A stretch of DNA of 37,947 nucleotides, taken from positions 1 to 37,947 of IMG/VR virus record IMGVR_UViG_3300021963_000308, one strand, 5' to 3'. The notes beneath the pieces were generated by a model that saw only the letters and a program-made list of their open reading frames with translations, had not been told where the DNA came from and made no database searches. The position numbers and the translations under genes were made by a program. This document shows positions 1-8,556 of the stretch, one piece after another; the first letter of the stretch is position 1; each line of letters opens with the position of its first letter. Origin of the DNA: a virus.

Positions 1-262
1 GCATAAATGTCTTGTCTTCCCAGCACTCATAACCAAGGCGTGTGCCCCAGTAATGCCATGCTTGGACAGGAATTGATGCTATCTTCTGTCCGACTCCCTC
101 GATGGCTTTGTTGGAGTTGAATCTGTCGAAGTGTCCGTTCTGTTGTGCAACAGCCTTCATCTTGACTTCTTCTTGTCTCCAGCCACGGATAAGTTCCTCC
201 TGCACCCTATTTCTAAGGTGAGGAGGAATTACCTCAGACAGACTTTGGATTAAGTCTGACAT
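1..262 (-). CDS. Hypothetical protein, partial (C-terminus beyond left edge)
   Basis: An open frame starts with ATG at 262 and runs off the left edge, giving about 87 residues. It begins MSDLIQSLSEVIPPHL and is rich in Q, E and K, with several Trp near the visible end. The ATG lies 6 nt past the stop of the major capsid gene, and a GAGG sits directly before it, so it is probably co-transcribed with the capsid gene. Genes just downstream of a capsid gene often encode head-completion or connector proteins, but nothing in this fragment is diagnostic. I do not recognise the family. Confidence 0.7.
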   Translation of the reverse strand, partial: MSDLIQSLSEVIPPHLRNRVQEELIRGWRQEEVKMKAVAQQNGHFDRFNSNKAIEGVGQKIASIPVQAWHYWGTRLGYECWEDKTFM

Positions 263-268
263 CCTCGA

Positions 269-1300
269 TTACGAAGCGAAGTCGAAGACACCGAAGGCGA
301 GAGGATTGTAGACGCAGAGTCCAGCAACCGCTTCAATCATTCGGGCTTCACCACCGCCAGCGTTAGGCAGAGCAGTCACGCCAGCGACATTGCCACCATA
401 ACGAACTTCAACTTGGTCGAAGGGGATGACATAACCGCAGGTGGTGTTACCCACGCCAGCCGACACCTTGAGGAAGTGTGAGGGGTGGAGACGGAGTTTA
501 CCGAAGTCACCTTCAAACACATCGACAGACGAGATGTAGGACTGAGCGTCAGACTCTCTGTTCAGAGTTCTGATGGCAGAAGCCGTGTTCGTGCTGGCGT
601 TCTGGGATGTGGTGTAAGCGAGGTTTGTGAACGCTCTCTTGAGACCAGAACCGCAGAGGAGGTCGAAGTCACGATATTGACCAGTCTGTGTGTAGATGCC
701 TGTGAGGACATCCTGCACATGGGTTTCGGTCATCGTGGCAGTCGTAGCCGTGGTGTTGCGGTTAGCCGCAGGGGTGGCGAACTGGGTGTCGTAAGGGAGA
801 ACTGTGTCGATTGAGCCAGAGGGCTTCAGCCACTTGTCCAGACCTCTGGTGAGGTAGGCGTTTGTGCCGTTGTCCAACTGAGCACCTTGCGTACCACACA
901 GAGTGGCTTCCATGTCACGCTTGATGGCTTGGATGCCCTTAGCGACATTGTTAGCGAGTTCATCACGGACACCAGCGACAGTCGAGATATCCTGCGTAAG
1001 CGGGGACACACGGACTGAGCGTCTGAAGATTTGGATGTAGTTGCTGAGTTCAGCACGATAGACAGTAGCACCATCCTTGACATAGTTTTCGTAGGTGGTC
1101 ACATCTGTGCCATCGACTGTACCAGTTGTCTTAGGGGTGGGGAGGCGGTCAGCCTGCCATCTGAAAAGAGTATTTCCAGGTTTTGAGCCTTTCTTAGCCA
1201 TCGACGTGAAGGGAGTATCCTTCGCATCGACAAGGGCGATGAGGTCAGCAAGTTCTTCTCTTTTACCTGAGGAGAATGAGGGTTCTGTTAGGTTAGCCAT
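269..1300 (-). CDS. Major capsid protein (SU10-like family)
   Basis: 343 residues, the usual size for an HK97-fold capsid subunit. The N-terminal third resembles the SU10-type major capsid family (DUF5309): a short helical start, the segment DTPFTSMAKKG, then a W-containing strand and the YENYVKDGATVYRAELSNY region with IFRRSVRVS. The position directly downstream of portal and scaffold-like genes is the classical place for the shell protein. The ATG at 1300 is preceded by an A/T-rich leader without a Shine-Dalgarno sequence. The family call is by pattern recognition; the role as shell protein is well supported by length and gene order. Confidence 0.8.
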   Translation of the reverse strand: MANLTEPSFSSGKREELADLIALVDAKDTPFTSMAKKGSKPGNTLFRWQADRLPTPKTTGTVDGTDVTTYENYVKDGATVYRAELSNYIQIFRRSVRVSPLTQDISTVAGVRDELANNVAKGIQAIKRDMEATLCGTQGAQLDNGTNAYLTRGLDKWLKPSGSIDTVLPYDTQFATPAANRNTTATTATMTETHVQDVLTGIYTQTGQYRDFDLLCGSGLKRAFTNLAYTTSQNASTNTASAIRTLNRESDAQSYISSVDVFEGDFGKLRLHPSHFLKVSAGVGNTTCGYVIPFDQVEVRYGGNVAGVTALPNAGGGEARMIEAVAGLCVYNPLAFGVFDFAS

Positions 1301-1321
1301 AGTAGTATATAGTATTTAGGT

Positions 1322-2341
1322 TTACAGGAATCTGTTAGCGATGATAGAACTAAGGTCATCTCGGTTGCCACTAGCACTAAAACGTTTAGCCGCATCTCTA
1401 GACCTTGCGTCTTTTTCAGTTACGTAAGGAGGTGTTGCGGTACGCTTAGGTTGTACAGGTGCTGTTCGGTTAGACGTACTTGAAGGGCGTTTTGTAGCCG
1501 CTTCACGGCTCTTAACTCCTCTGATGTAGTCACCAAGCACCATCTTGTAATCTGGGAATCTTGCAATTTCTGGGAAATGCTTCAGAAACGAGTCAGCAAT
1601 TTGTCTTTCGCTGGACGTTCTGTCTTTCCACCACGGATATTCCTTTGCAGCAACCTGTTCTACTTGGAAGTAGTTTTCAAGGTATTTTGCTCTTGCAGGA
1701 AGATGTTCTTCCAAAGCGTCAAGGGTCTTAATCTTGATTTTTCGGATTTCTTCTGCGGTGTATTCCGTTTCATTGCCATTCGCATCATTTACAATTGCAC
1801 CATCGGGGTTCATCTCGCACCAGCGTCTAATCTGTTTGGCTTGTTCAGCCTCACGATTCACTTCTTCAAGTGTATTCAGATTGCTGTAAGGATTGTCAAA
1901 TTTAGGAGTTTGTGCTGGCTTGTTAGCCTCTTGCGACAATCGCTCCACTTCTGACTTCAGCCGTTCAACTTCTGCTTCCGCTTCTCTCCGTTTGGCAGAG
2001 AGTTTGTCAATGCGTTTCTTTACACCCTTTGGCAGTCCACGTTCAAGTTCATCATCCTCAGACTTGGTTTCTTCGGTTTCCTCGGAGTCTTCGGACTGTT
2101 CTTGCTCGCTTTCTGTATTGGCTTCCTGTGAAAGAACTTCGTTATCTTGTTCGGAGGTCGCTTGACCCTCTATATCAGCATGTTTCTGGGAGTCTGAATT
2201 CTCCGCTACTTCCTCACCTCCTAGGAAGGACTTACTGACTAGGTCAGCAAGCGTTGATTGGTCAAAAGCAGAGGTAGTGCTTTCGTTTTTCGTGGGGTTA
2301 TTTGAATCCGTCCCAAGGTCGGAGTGATTTTCTGTATTCAT
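1322..2341 (-). CDS. Acidic coiled-coil protein, probable capsid scaffold
   Basis: 339 residues. The first about 105 residues are Ser/Thr- and Glu-rich and strongly acidic (for example EDSEETEETKSEDDELERG). A K/R/E-rich coiled coil follows around residues 110-140 (KKRIDKLSAKRREAEAEVE), then a mixed helical part and a basic, Thr/Pro-rich stretch near residues 280-305. Acidic N-terminus, coiled coil and basic C-terminal part, directly before the capsid gene, are what phage scaffolds look like. I see no protease motif, so a separate prohead protease would be needed if the scaffold is cleaved. The 124 bp upstream of its ATG contain no supported gene and could hold a promoter, but I see no good -35/-10 pair. 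Confidence 0.65.
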   Translation of the reverse strand: MNTENHSDLGTDSNNPTKNESTTSAFDQSTLADLVSKSFLGGEEVAENSDSQKHADIEGQATSEQDNEVLSQEANTESEQEQSEDSEETEETKSEDDELERGLPKGVKKRIDKLSAKRREAEAEVERLKSEVERLSQEANKPAQTPKFDNPYSNLNTLEEVNREAEQAKQIRRWCEMNPDGAIVNDANGNETEYTAEEIRKIKIKTLDALEEHLPARAKYLENYFQVEQVAAKEYPWWKDRTSSERQIADSFLKHFPEIARFPDYKMVLGDYIRGVKSREAATKRPSSTSNRTAPVQPKRTATPPYVTEKDARSRDAAKRFSASGNRDDLSSIIANRFL

Positions 2342-2465
2342 TAGAGAAAGGTCTAAAGTCCTATAACTTTACATGGTTTTTGATAGTCCAAGAACTAGTT
2401 TGTAAATTTGCTGTATTTACTAAAGGTGCAAGTGCAAACGTGGTGTTGTACCATATTTGGATGAA

Positions 2466-2711
2466 TCACTCATCCAATGGACGACCTTGGTCTTTAAGAA
2501 CAGCCTCACGTGTGTTCAAAAGAACAGCCTTAAACGAGACTAAAGCCTCAGCACGTCCACAATGATATGCTCTGTCTTCTCCTCTGTTTTCTTTTTGCAA
2601 GGCGTACGCTGTTTCTGACTCAATAGAAGCATCAATCAGAACGTTGACTGCTTTCCACAGTTCGTTCTTGGGGTCGAACGAAAACGCATTCACTATTTCT
2701 TGAGGTAGCAT
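2466..2711 (-). CDS. Hypothetical 81-residue protein between portal and scaffold
   Basis: A small, mostly helical protein starting MLPQEIVNAFSFDP, with a central YHCGRAEALVSFKAVLL segment. Its ATG at 2711 is 2 nt after the portal stop, so it is almost certainly translated from the same transcript. Small helical proteins with a similar G-R-A-x-A-L segment occur next to portal genes in other podovirus-like phages, but I know of no function. The end, PLDE followed by TGA, is followed by a 124-nt gap before the scaffold-like gene. Confidence 0.65.
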   Translation of the reverse strand: MLPQEIVNAFSFDPKNELWKAVNVLIDASIESETAYALQKENRGEDRAYHCGRAEALVSFKAVLLNTREAVLKDQGRPLDE

Positions 2712-2713
2712 AA

Positions 2714-4936
2714 TTACTGAGGCTGTTGTTGTTGCATTTGCTGACCTTGCATTTGTTCAGCCTGTTGAATCTGGTTTTGCATTGCTGATGCGGCTTGCTG
2801 ACCAACAGGAGTCACACCTGTGCGACCAATCTGCTTATTCTGTTGCTGGCTGACGCTCATCTGGAGGTTCTTGACATAATTATCAAGCAATGCCCTGAAG
2901 TGCTCGTCTCCTTGCATAGCCTGTTGAGCCTTCGGGTTCTTGCCCATAATATCTTGCAGGTACTGCAACTTAGTTTGGGCAGTCGGGTCGTTTTCGACGT
3001 AGTTAGCCTCATTACCAAGCATCATCAGACCAATATCAGACTGTATGTCCTTATAGAGCATCTGGGAAGCACTAGCCTGTTCAACGATGAGGTCTTTAGC
3101 CTTATCTGGGTCGATAGCCTCGATAGCCGCACGTACCAACTTGCTCTTGTCAATAACTCCAGCAGAATCGAGAGGCATAACGAACTGCATGATAGCCTTG
3201 AGTTTCTCCATCACAAAATCCGTGTCAATTTCACGCACGTCGTACTTAATCTGGAAATCGAACTGATTGCTGATAGCCGACATATTCTGCGGAATAGGCT
3301 TGTTGGTAATAGCCTCTATTTCAGCGGGGTCTAGATACTGCAAGCACAAGGCGAACAGCATATTGAAGGCTTCGCTCCAAACGTCTAGCCAGTTGTTGAC
3401 AATGTGTTGCTGTGTCAGTTGAGTTCTCTGCGGAGGAATGTTCGGGTGATAGATACCAAAGTAAGCCGCATGATTTTGCTCAACGACGCTAATTAAGTTG
3501 AAAGCAGTTTGCGTTTCGCTCTGCGGTGGAGGCATGAATCTGTAGTCGTCAGGTGACGTAACAGGCAGATGAATTCCCGGAGCAATCTTATTGATACCAC
3601 CAAGTCTTTTCTTAACAAGAATGGGTGGCATTGTTGTAAACGCCGTGCGGTCACGGATAGAGTCGTGCTGTGCCTTGATTTCAAACTGGTCGGTCATCGC
3701 CACTTCGGGAACGCCTCTGGACTCTTGGATAGGTCTGCGGATTCGCTCTCTGCGATAGATGACAAACGGGTACTTGTTGTGGGCGTAGCCAAGGAGTTCA
3801 TGGCTGGCGTAGATATCGCTACCTGCTCTTGGGCAGAAGATGGTGCAGTAGATGCCCTGTGTGCCGTCTTCGTTGATGAGGCGTGAGTAAGCGTACACGA
3901 CCTCAATCAAGTGCATATTGCGGTTAATCTGGTAGTTAATCAGCGTAGCCGCAGGGAGGATGTTCGGGTCGTGGAAGTTCGTGCGAAGTCCAGCGACGCT
4001 GACTGCTTGGTTGACAAACTCTTCGCTCCATCCATACTGTGCGGCTTGAGAACGAATCTCCATTTCCGTCATGAAGACTCTTCGGAAGATGACTCTTGCA
4101 TCTTGTATGTTGATGGTTTCTGGCGGGAACGAAATCTCGTCAAATGGTTTTAGAGCAACGACAGAAGGACAATTTTTTGAAATATACGATTCAGGAATTT
4201 CAGCCTTACCAGTTTCACGTAAGTCTTTGACTGCCTTTCTGACAGATTTTTCGTCAACGTCATTAAGGTATTGCTGAATCAAGTCACAGGCGTATTGTTC
4301 TTGCTCAGGATTCAGGATTGCATCAGCCAACTCAGCGAGAGCACTATTGCTTCCCTGTTGTCTTGCTTGCTGAGACAAAGCCGCAATTTCGTCTATTCTT
4401 ATCGTCTGGTGGCGAAGAGCAGTTTCCTGCTCCCAAATCACGTGCAATCCAGACCATCCGTACTGCTGTGTGTATTGAGCGAGGAGTTCGGCTTCTGAAT
4501 GCAGTTCTTGTCTCAATTTAGATTGCGTGAGCCAATCCATCAAGACATTAGCCGAGCCAGCAAAGTCGTAATCGTTATACTCAGTACCCTTGACCTTGAC
4601 CTTACAGCGGTCAAACGTGGTCATAAGCATAGCCACGATGTCGTTGATTGTTCGGTCAACTAGACGGCAACGGACATCAGAAGCCCCCTCAAACGGAAAG
4701 GCTGAGTCGCCTTCCATACGGCTTTCGCTGTGCTTTTTACCATCCGAAGTCTGACCAGCCCATCTGGAAAGACGAATGTCGTCGTTTTCCATGATGTTGG
4801 CGACGTTACCGCCGTTTTGCGTAGAGCGATTGTACTCTTGCCAAAGATATGGGATGTCGGGCGTAGATGAAGCATAAACCAACTTGTCTTGGTTCGGGTT
4901 ATACTTAGTGGAAATGTTGTTTTTAGTTATGCTCAT
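2714..4936 (-). CDS. Portal protein
   Basis: 740 residues, in the size range of large podoviral portals (the dodecameric ring through which DNA enters and leaves the capsid). The N-terminal region has the motif SRMEGDSAFPFEGASDVR followed by a long helical body. The C-terminus is extremely Gln-rich (a run of Q/M from about residue 695), as in many portal barrel tails. It lies between the terminase and the scaffold/capsid genes. The ATG at 4936 overlaps the end of the small HTH gene by 14 nt. The leader is A/T-rich with no Shine-Dalgarno sequence. The portal call rests on length, gene order and general resemblance rather than a single catalytic motif. Confidence 0.8.
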   Translation of the reverse strand: MSITKNNISTKYNPNQDKLVYASSTPDIPYLWQEYNRSTQNGGNVANIMENDDIRLSRWAGQTSDGKKHSESRMEGDSAFPFEGASDVRCRLVDRTINDIVAMLMTTFDRCKVKVKGTEYNDYDFAGSANVLMDWLTQSKLRQELHSEAELLAQYTQQYGWSGLHVIWEQETALRHQTIRIDEIAALSQQARQQGSNSALAELADAILNPEQEQYACDLIQQYLNDVDEKSVRKAVKDLRETGKAEIPESYISKNCPSVVALKPFDEISFPPETINIQDARVIFRRVFMTEMEIRSQAAQYGWSEEFVNQAVSVAGLRTNFHDPNILPAATLINYQINRNMHLIEVVYAYSRLINEDGTQGIYCTIFCPRAGSDIYASHELLGYAHNKYPFVIYRRERIRRPIQESRGVPEVAMTDQFEIKAQHDSIRDRTAFTTMPPILVKKRLGGINKIAPGIHLPVTSPDDYRFMPPPQSETQTAFNLISVVEQNHAAYFGIYHPNIPPQRTQLTQQHIVNNWLDVWSEAFNMLFALCLQYLDPAEIEAITNKPIPQNMSAISNQFDFQIKYDVREIDTDFVMEKLKAIMQFVMPLDSAGVIDKSKLVRAAIEAIDPDKAKDLIVEQASASQMLYKDIQSDIGLMMLGNEANYVENDPTAQTKLQYLQDIMGKNPKAQQAMQGDEHFRALLDNYVKNLQMSVSQQQNKQIGRTGVTPVGQQAASAMQNQIQQAEQMQGQQMQQQQPQ

Positions 4937-5102
4937 TTATAAATTTGATTAAATCGTCTCTAAAATAGCGTTTATGACCGCCTTTTGTTGTAAACGTCCT
5001 TATAGCACCGCTATTTGCAAGTTTTTCGAGTTTTCTTCTTGTTATGCCAATAAGCAGTAACGCTTTATTCCTAGAAAGCAAGGATGGAAAGTAAAGTTCC
5101 AT
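4923..5102 (-). CDS. Small helix-turn-helix DNA-binding protein (MerR/excisionase-like)
   Basis: 59 residues from an ATG that overlaps the terminase stop (TAATG). A longer frame exists upstream but is inside the terminase gene. Residues about 13-55 fit the MerR/excisionase winged-helix pattern: a first helix ending LLIGITRRKLEKLANSG, then the wing segment TFTTKGGHKRYFRDDLIKFI with the typical G-x-x-R-x-F-x-x-x-x-I spacing. Such proteins bind DNA as small architectural or regulatory factors. Lying between the terminase and portal genes, it could serve packaging (DNA recognition beside the terminase) or late-gene regulation. This is inference from position only. Confidence 0.7.
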   Translation of the reverse strand: MELYFPSLLSRNKALLLIGITRRKLEKLANSGAIRTFTTKGGHKRYFRDDLIKFINEHN

Positions 5103-6703
5103 TAGTAACTTCCTCCACCCCACGCCTTGGTAGTATTCTTTGTTAGATGAACTGGATTCATTGTCATAAGGTAGCGGAGGCAATCTATAGGGTCTTTCGT
5201 TGCTCCCTTTTCCCCATCCTGACCAGTCCACTCCTTTATGCAGTATATAAGGTTTTGACATTTGTCTGATATGTAAAGTTTTGGTTTATTTAATGGCGAA
5301 AGTTCGATGTTTTGGTCGTACGAGAACCCATCGTTAATCATTGCGACTCCTTGTTCTATTTTGACACCTGCGGCTGGAACAAAATGCATAGGCACGTCTC
5401 CATCGTCAAGCATATCTATGAGCGTTACTCCTCCGTCTTCAGTTACAGCCTTTGTACCACCAGCCCTTGGGTCAATATAACGCTCACAGATGTCCTCCCC
5501 TCCCTCAAGTTCAAGGATGAGTTCCTTATAGTCGGCAAGGCTTCTTCCAGCGTTGGAACGCTGTCCTGTGCCTATCTTTCCGTCGCTATCGGACGATGGC
5601 AATGACCATTCGCCTTCCGAGATGTCTGGGAACTCCCTGTACACGTAAATACACCCATCATCGGTTGCTTTAGCCCATATCATAAACCAATTACGAGCAC
5701 CAGCAGGGTCTACAACCATGTAATTAGTGCCTTCCTTGGGGATGTCCTCTTCTTTTACAACGTTTACTGCGTCTACAAATCTTGGGAATTGATTTCCTGT
5801 TATGTTATCAGCCCAGCCGTACGCACGTATCTTTATTTCGTGAGATTTCTTACCTTGTAACGTCTTTTTTAACTGCTCAAAAGGATTGTACGGGTTTAGT
5901 TCGCTATGAAACCATATAACAGACGCTGGTCTAATATGGGACTTAGCAATGTAAGGCATGCATCCCTTAGGGCAACCATTTACATTGACAGCGTCTGGGA
6001 GTAAGGGACTTTCTCTGGTTTTAATTATCTTAGCACCAGAGACAAACTCCTTGACGACTGGACTATAACCCGTGATTGGAGTGAAAGTCACCATGAGTTT
6101 TCCGCTTCTTGTGACGATGCGGTATCTTAGTGTCTCAATCCAATCCAAAGGGACTAATTCATCGCACCAAATAAGGTCAACTTCGCCACCTTCAATGACA
6201 TCTCGCTTCTGAGCGTAGTTCATAAAGAAGCATTGCGACTTATTTGGTAAAATGAAGGTGTTATCGCTGAATCCGTTCTTTTGCGTGTACTCTACGTTCT
6301 GAACTTTGTTCTTCTTTAGGTTTTTAAACTCAGAAGGCAAGTATTTGTAGATTACGTTCTGTTGCATCTGAATGCTTGACTGATTTGTCGTGTGCAAGCA
6401 CCATACACGTGCGTCTTTTACGTTTATAAGCGTCTGAACAACACGTTTAGCCGCCCACTCCGTCTTAGAGGCACGATTTCCACCCAAAACAAGCAATTCG
6501 TTGTTTTCCTTAAGCAAACTATCGGCTTCCTTCCAATGCGGAAGGTCAAACCCGTGTCTATACGGGTCGAGTTTCTCAGCAAGAATCTTATCTTCTCTTA
6601 TTGAGAGTATTTCTGCCACCTTTTCCGCACCATACTTATCAGTCAACGACCTAATCTCGTCAACTGAAGGCATTACAAGTACTGGATGCGGACTAAGGTT
6701 CAT
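5102..6703 (-). CDS. terL: Terminase large subunit
   Basis: 533 residues; the ATP-driven motor and nuclease that packages DNA. The ATPase half carries a Walker A-like motif GGNRASKT (residues 74-81) and a Walker B VDLIWCDE (175-182), followed by a TFTP segment (207-210) that fits the ATPase coupling motif. The nuclease half starts at VVDPAGARNW (Asp 332) with further acidic candidates in ERYIDPRAGG and DPIDCLRYL. The N-terminal ATG overlaps the GH19 gene stop as ATGA, and the C-terminus overlaps the HTH gene start as TAATG, so the three are translationally coupled. No canonical Shine-Dalgarno sequence precedes it. Confidence 0.92.
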   Translation of the reverse strand: MNLSPHPVLVMPSVDEIRSLTDKYGAEKVAEILSIREDKILAEKLDPYRHGFDLPHWKEADSLLKENNELLVLGGNRASKTEWAAKRVVQTLINVKDARVWCLHTTNQSSIQMQQNVIYKYLPSEFKNLKKNKVQNVEYTQKNGFSDNTFILPNKSQCFFMNYAQKRDVIEGGEVDLIWCDELVPLDWIETLRYRIVTRSGKLMVTFTPITGYSPVVKEFVSGAKIIKTRESPLLPDAVNVNGCPKGCMPYIAKSHIRPASVIWFHSELNPYNPFEQLKKTLQGKKSHEIKIRAYGWADNITGNQFPRFVDAVNVVKEEDIPKEGTNYMVVDPAGARNWFMIWAKATDDGCIYVYREFPDISEGEWSLPSSDSDGKIGTGQRSNAGRSLADYKELILELEGGEDICERYIDPRAGGTKAVTEDGGVTLIDMLDDGDVPMHFVPAAGVKIEQGVAMINDGFSYDQNIELSPLNKPKLYISDKCQNLIYCIKEWTGQDGEKGATKDPIDCLRYLMTMNPVHLTKNTTKAWGGGSY

Positions 6704-7365
6704 CTACTGGTAGGAGTTGTGTTCAAATTAATGCCATTCTTACCTACGTCTGACATTTTTATTATTTTTGCTGAAAAGTCTTCCGTCAAAGTTCCGTTGT
6801 CTTCGGCTTTATATTTTGTTGCGTCGTATGCAGGAGTATTGAGGTGCAAGTCTGCGTCGTCAGGAACTCTGTATTTGCTATCTAACATTCTTGATGTTCT
6901 TTCTGAAAACTTTTCCTTTGGTCCAGTAGCCCTGTGCACGTGCTCTAAGTTGTCGTAATCAAGACTAGGAAACATCTTTTGCTTCCATTTGTAATAAGCG
7001 GCAGCAATGACTGGAGCGTGTTCAGGATGTGCGGCAAGTTCTGGGTGTTTTGTCAAAGGAATGCCAGTCATTCTTTCCATGTTCAAGTAACTGTCGTAAT
7101 TCGTCAGTTGAACGTACCCTCTTCCACGACTAAAACTACCATCGTCACCTTTGTAGTCCTTTCTCCAGTCTCCTTGGACTCTAGTAGCAATGCCATCTGA
7201 TTCTGCCATCAAGTGCCAAAGGATGTTCTTTTGTTGCGTTGATGTGAACCCTTGTTTACGCAGTTCTTCAATTACCCTGCTTGACCAAGCGTACGTGTTG
7301 TTGTTCTCGTCGTATCTCTTAGCCGCTAATGCGGCTATTTCTTTATCGGTAGGTTTTTGAGCCAT
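6700..7365 (-). CDS. GH19-type lysozyme / endolysin
   Basis: 221 residues. The core matches glycoside hydrolase family 19 (chitinase class I fold), which in phages cleaves peptidoglycan: helix QQKNILWHLMAESDG with candidate catalytic Glu 55, the hallmark GRGYVQLTNYDSYLNM (residues 81-96), and the helix HAPVIAAAYYKWKQKMF. The last about 45 residues (from AYDATKYK) do not belong to the catalytic fold. There is no signal peptide or membrane segment, so it would need the holin at 24185-24490 or act as a virion-associated enzyme. It sits in the packaging cluster, coupled to terL by ATGA, and far from the holin, which makes a virion role possible. Confidence 0.8.
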   Translation of the reverse strand: MAQKPTDKEIAALAAKRYDENNNTYAWSSRVIEELRKQGFTSTQQKNILWHLMAESDGIATRVQGDWRKDYKGDDGSFSRGRGYVQLTNYDSYLNMERMTGIPLTKHPELAAHPEHAPVIAAAYYKWKQKMFPSLDYDNLEHVHRATGPKEKFSERTSRMLDSKYRVPDDADLHLNTPAYDATKYKAEDNGTLTEDFSAKIIKMSDVGKNGINLNTTPTSR

Positions 7366-7457
7366 AATATTTTTTTAATTGGTAAGTTTACGTCCCATTC
7401 TGTGTCTTCCCAGTCAACGTCTTCTTCTTCCTCAAGTCCCTTTTGTTTTCTTGTCAT
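7335..7457 (-). CDS. Possible 40-residue acidic protein
   Basis: A short frame from ATG 7457 to TAG 7335 encodes MTRKQKGLEE and then an acidic, Trp-containing stretch (EDVDWEDTEWDVNLPIKKI). It overlaps the end of the 73-residue gene by 26 nt and the start of the GH19 gene by 31 nt, filling an otherwise empty 66-nt gap. The composition looks like a real protein (alternating acidic and aromatic residues) and overlapping small genes are common here. It is short, so chance cannot be excluded. Confidence 0.35.
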   Translation of the reverse strand: MTRKQKGLEEEEDVDWEDTEWDVNLPIKKILWLKNLPIKK

Positions 7458-7653
7458 CTTCGTTCTTGATATCGAATGTATCGTTTCGGATGACAGCAAA
7501 TTGGTCGGTGAGCATATGGCGAATGATTCCGTCTTTTTCCAGCACTACGGCAAAGATGTCGTTGCAGAAAGTGCCAGCGGATTGGACATAGAGCAGATAT
7601 CCGTACCCGATTGCGGTCTTTACTGGGATAGGATTTCTGAACTCGTAAATCAT
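7432..7653 (-). CDS. Hypothetical 73-residue protein
   Basis: Starts MIYEFRNPIPVKTAIGYGYL and reads as an all-beta protein: alternating hydrophobic strands up to FAVVLEKDGIIRHM, then NDTFDIKNEDDKKTKGT. The ATG follows the stop of the upstream 80-residue gene by 1 nt, so it is coupled to it. The pattern of strands with a short acidic tail suggests a small barrel, but no family is recognised. Confidence 0.6.
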   Translation of the reverse strand: MIYEFRNPIPVKTAIGYGYLLYVQSAGTFCNDIFAVVLEKDGIIRHMLTDQFAVIRNDTFDIKNEDDKKTKGT

Positions 7654-7654
7654 G

Positions 7655-7897
7655 TTACCAAGCCTTGCAAGACCAGTATCTTGGGGTTGTCTTGTCTTTT
7701 GCGGTTTCGCACCTGTGTCTGGCTCTGAAAGACTTCCGTCTGGCTGGTTGGTCTTTCTTGATGCTCATGTCTGGGTCGCCAAAACGCACAATCTTGACTT
7801 TATTGCCAGACTTTACATACACGGCTGACTTTTTAGCCGCATTTGGAGTCCTAAATGGTTTATTTAGAGTAACTTTTCTGTTTTTGTAGTTAGCCAT
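7655..7897 (-). CDS. Small basic protein with a virion-type Cys/Trp C-terminal motif
   Basis: 80 residues, strongly basic. Strands KVTLNKPFRTP and KKSAVYVKSGNKVKIV are followed by RFGDPDMSIKKDQPARRKSFRARHRCETAKDK and the end YWSCKAW (segments quoted in short form). The FGDPxMxIxxDxPxxRxxFxARHxC...YWSCKxW pattern is one I know as a small conserved domain of phage structural clusters, sometimes fused to prohead protease-like proteins (I believe DUF6321). Here it is free-standing. The two Cys and final Trp suggest a compact fold, possibly metal-binding. Function unknown; expressed from the structural transcript. Confidence 0.7.
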   Translation of the reverse strand: MANYKNRKVTLNKPFRTPNAAKKSAVYVKSGNKVKIVRFGDPDMSIKKDQPARRKSFRARHRCETAKDKTTPRYWSCKAW

Positions 7898-7925
7898 AAA
7901 TTATTTTTTGTTTTGGTTTTTCATG

Positions 7926-8555
7926 TTATTCTGATTCATCAGAAGGTGTAAATATGTCAAAATCTATGTTTCCGTCATCACTCTTTCTTGGGATATAATA
8001 TCTCTTTCCGTTCTCAAGTTTGCCAGTCTCAGCCATTTTTTTGTATTCGTCAAAATGAACTATATAATTCAAGTTTGCGTCGCTTATATATCCTTTTGAG
8101 ATTGAATCATTTTTAGACTTAGCAAATTCTTCTGGTGAAAGAATATACTGCGTAGGGTCGCCTTCGAACGCAAACGTGTTTATTAACGCTTGTTCTTTAT
8201 CGGACATAGTTCCTGTTCCTGTTATTTTTTCCTTAGTAACTGGAGAAACATATTCCGTAGGTGCTGAACCCTGTATTGGCATAGGCACAAACGCACCATT
8301 TCGCTCCATTATGACGCTTGAGCCTGAAGGGTGAATAGAATGCACGTTCCAACCCTCGATATTTCTGCCAGCCTTGACCCATTGTCTGTTTCCTTTGCTG
8401 TCGCTCATTGACACTAAGCCCTCTGATGGAGACGAAGAATGCAGTTTGATGCCTTGAAGCATCTGCATATCTTGGGCTGAAGCCCTTGCTACTGGTGTCT
8501 TTGATGTCGGTTTTGCTTGGGGTATCCCAGCGGTAAAATAAGGCTTTTCTTCCAT
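7926..8555 (-). CDS. Hypothetical 209-residue protein
   Basis: Starts MEEKPYFTAGIPQAKPTSKT with a disordered, Ala/Ser/Pro-rich first 45 residues. A beta-rich middle follows (GLVSMSDSKGNRQWVKAGRN to GAFVPMPIQG), containing repeated short strands with W and H. The C-terminal part is mixed and ends in an acidic tail (PSDESE). The beta section looks like a small OB- or SH3-type module. It lies in the structural operon, 1 nt from the stop of the upstream gene. I do not recognise the family; a minor virion protein is plausible from position only. Confidence 0.6.
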   Translation of the reverse strand: MEEKPYFTAGIPQAKPTSKTPVARASAQDMQMLQGIKLHSSSPSEGLVSMSDSKGNRQWVKAGRNIEGWNVHSIHPSGSSVIMERNGAFVPMPIQGSAPTEYVSPVTKEKITGTGTMSDKEQALINTFAFEGDPTQYILSPEEFAKSKNDSISKGYISDANLNYIVHFDEYKKMAETGKLENGKRYYIPRKSDDGNIDFDIFTPSDESE

Positions 8556-8556
8556 G

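Noticed and set aside
485-814. 109-residue plus-strand frame opposite the capsid gene
   Set aside because: Arg/Val/Ser-rich shadow of the capsid codons, opposite in direction to the whole operon.
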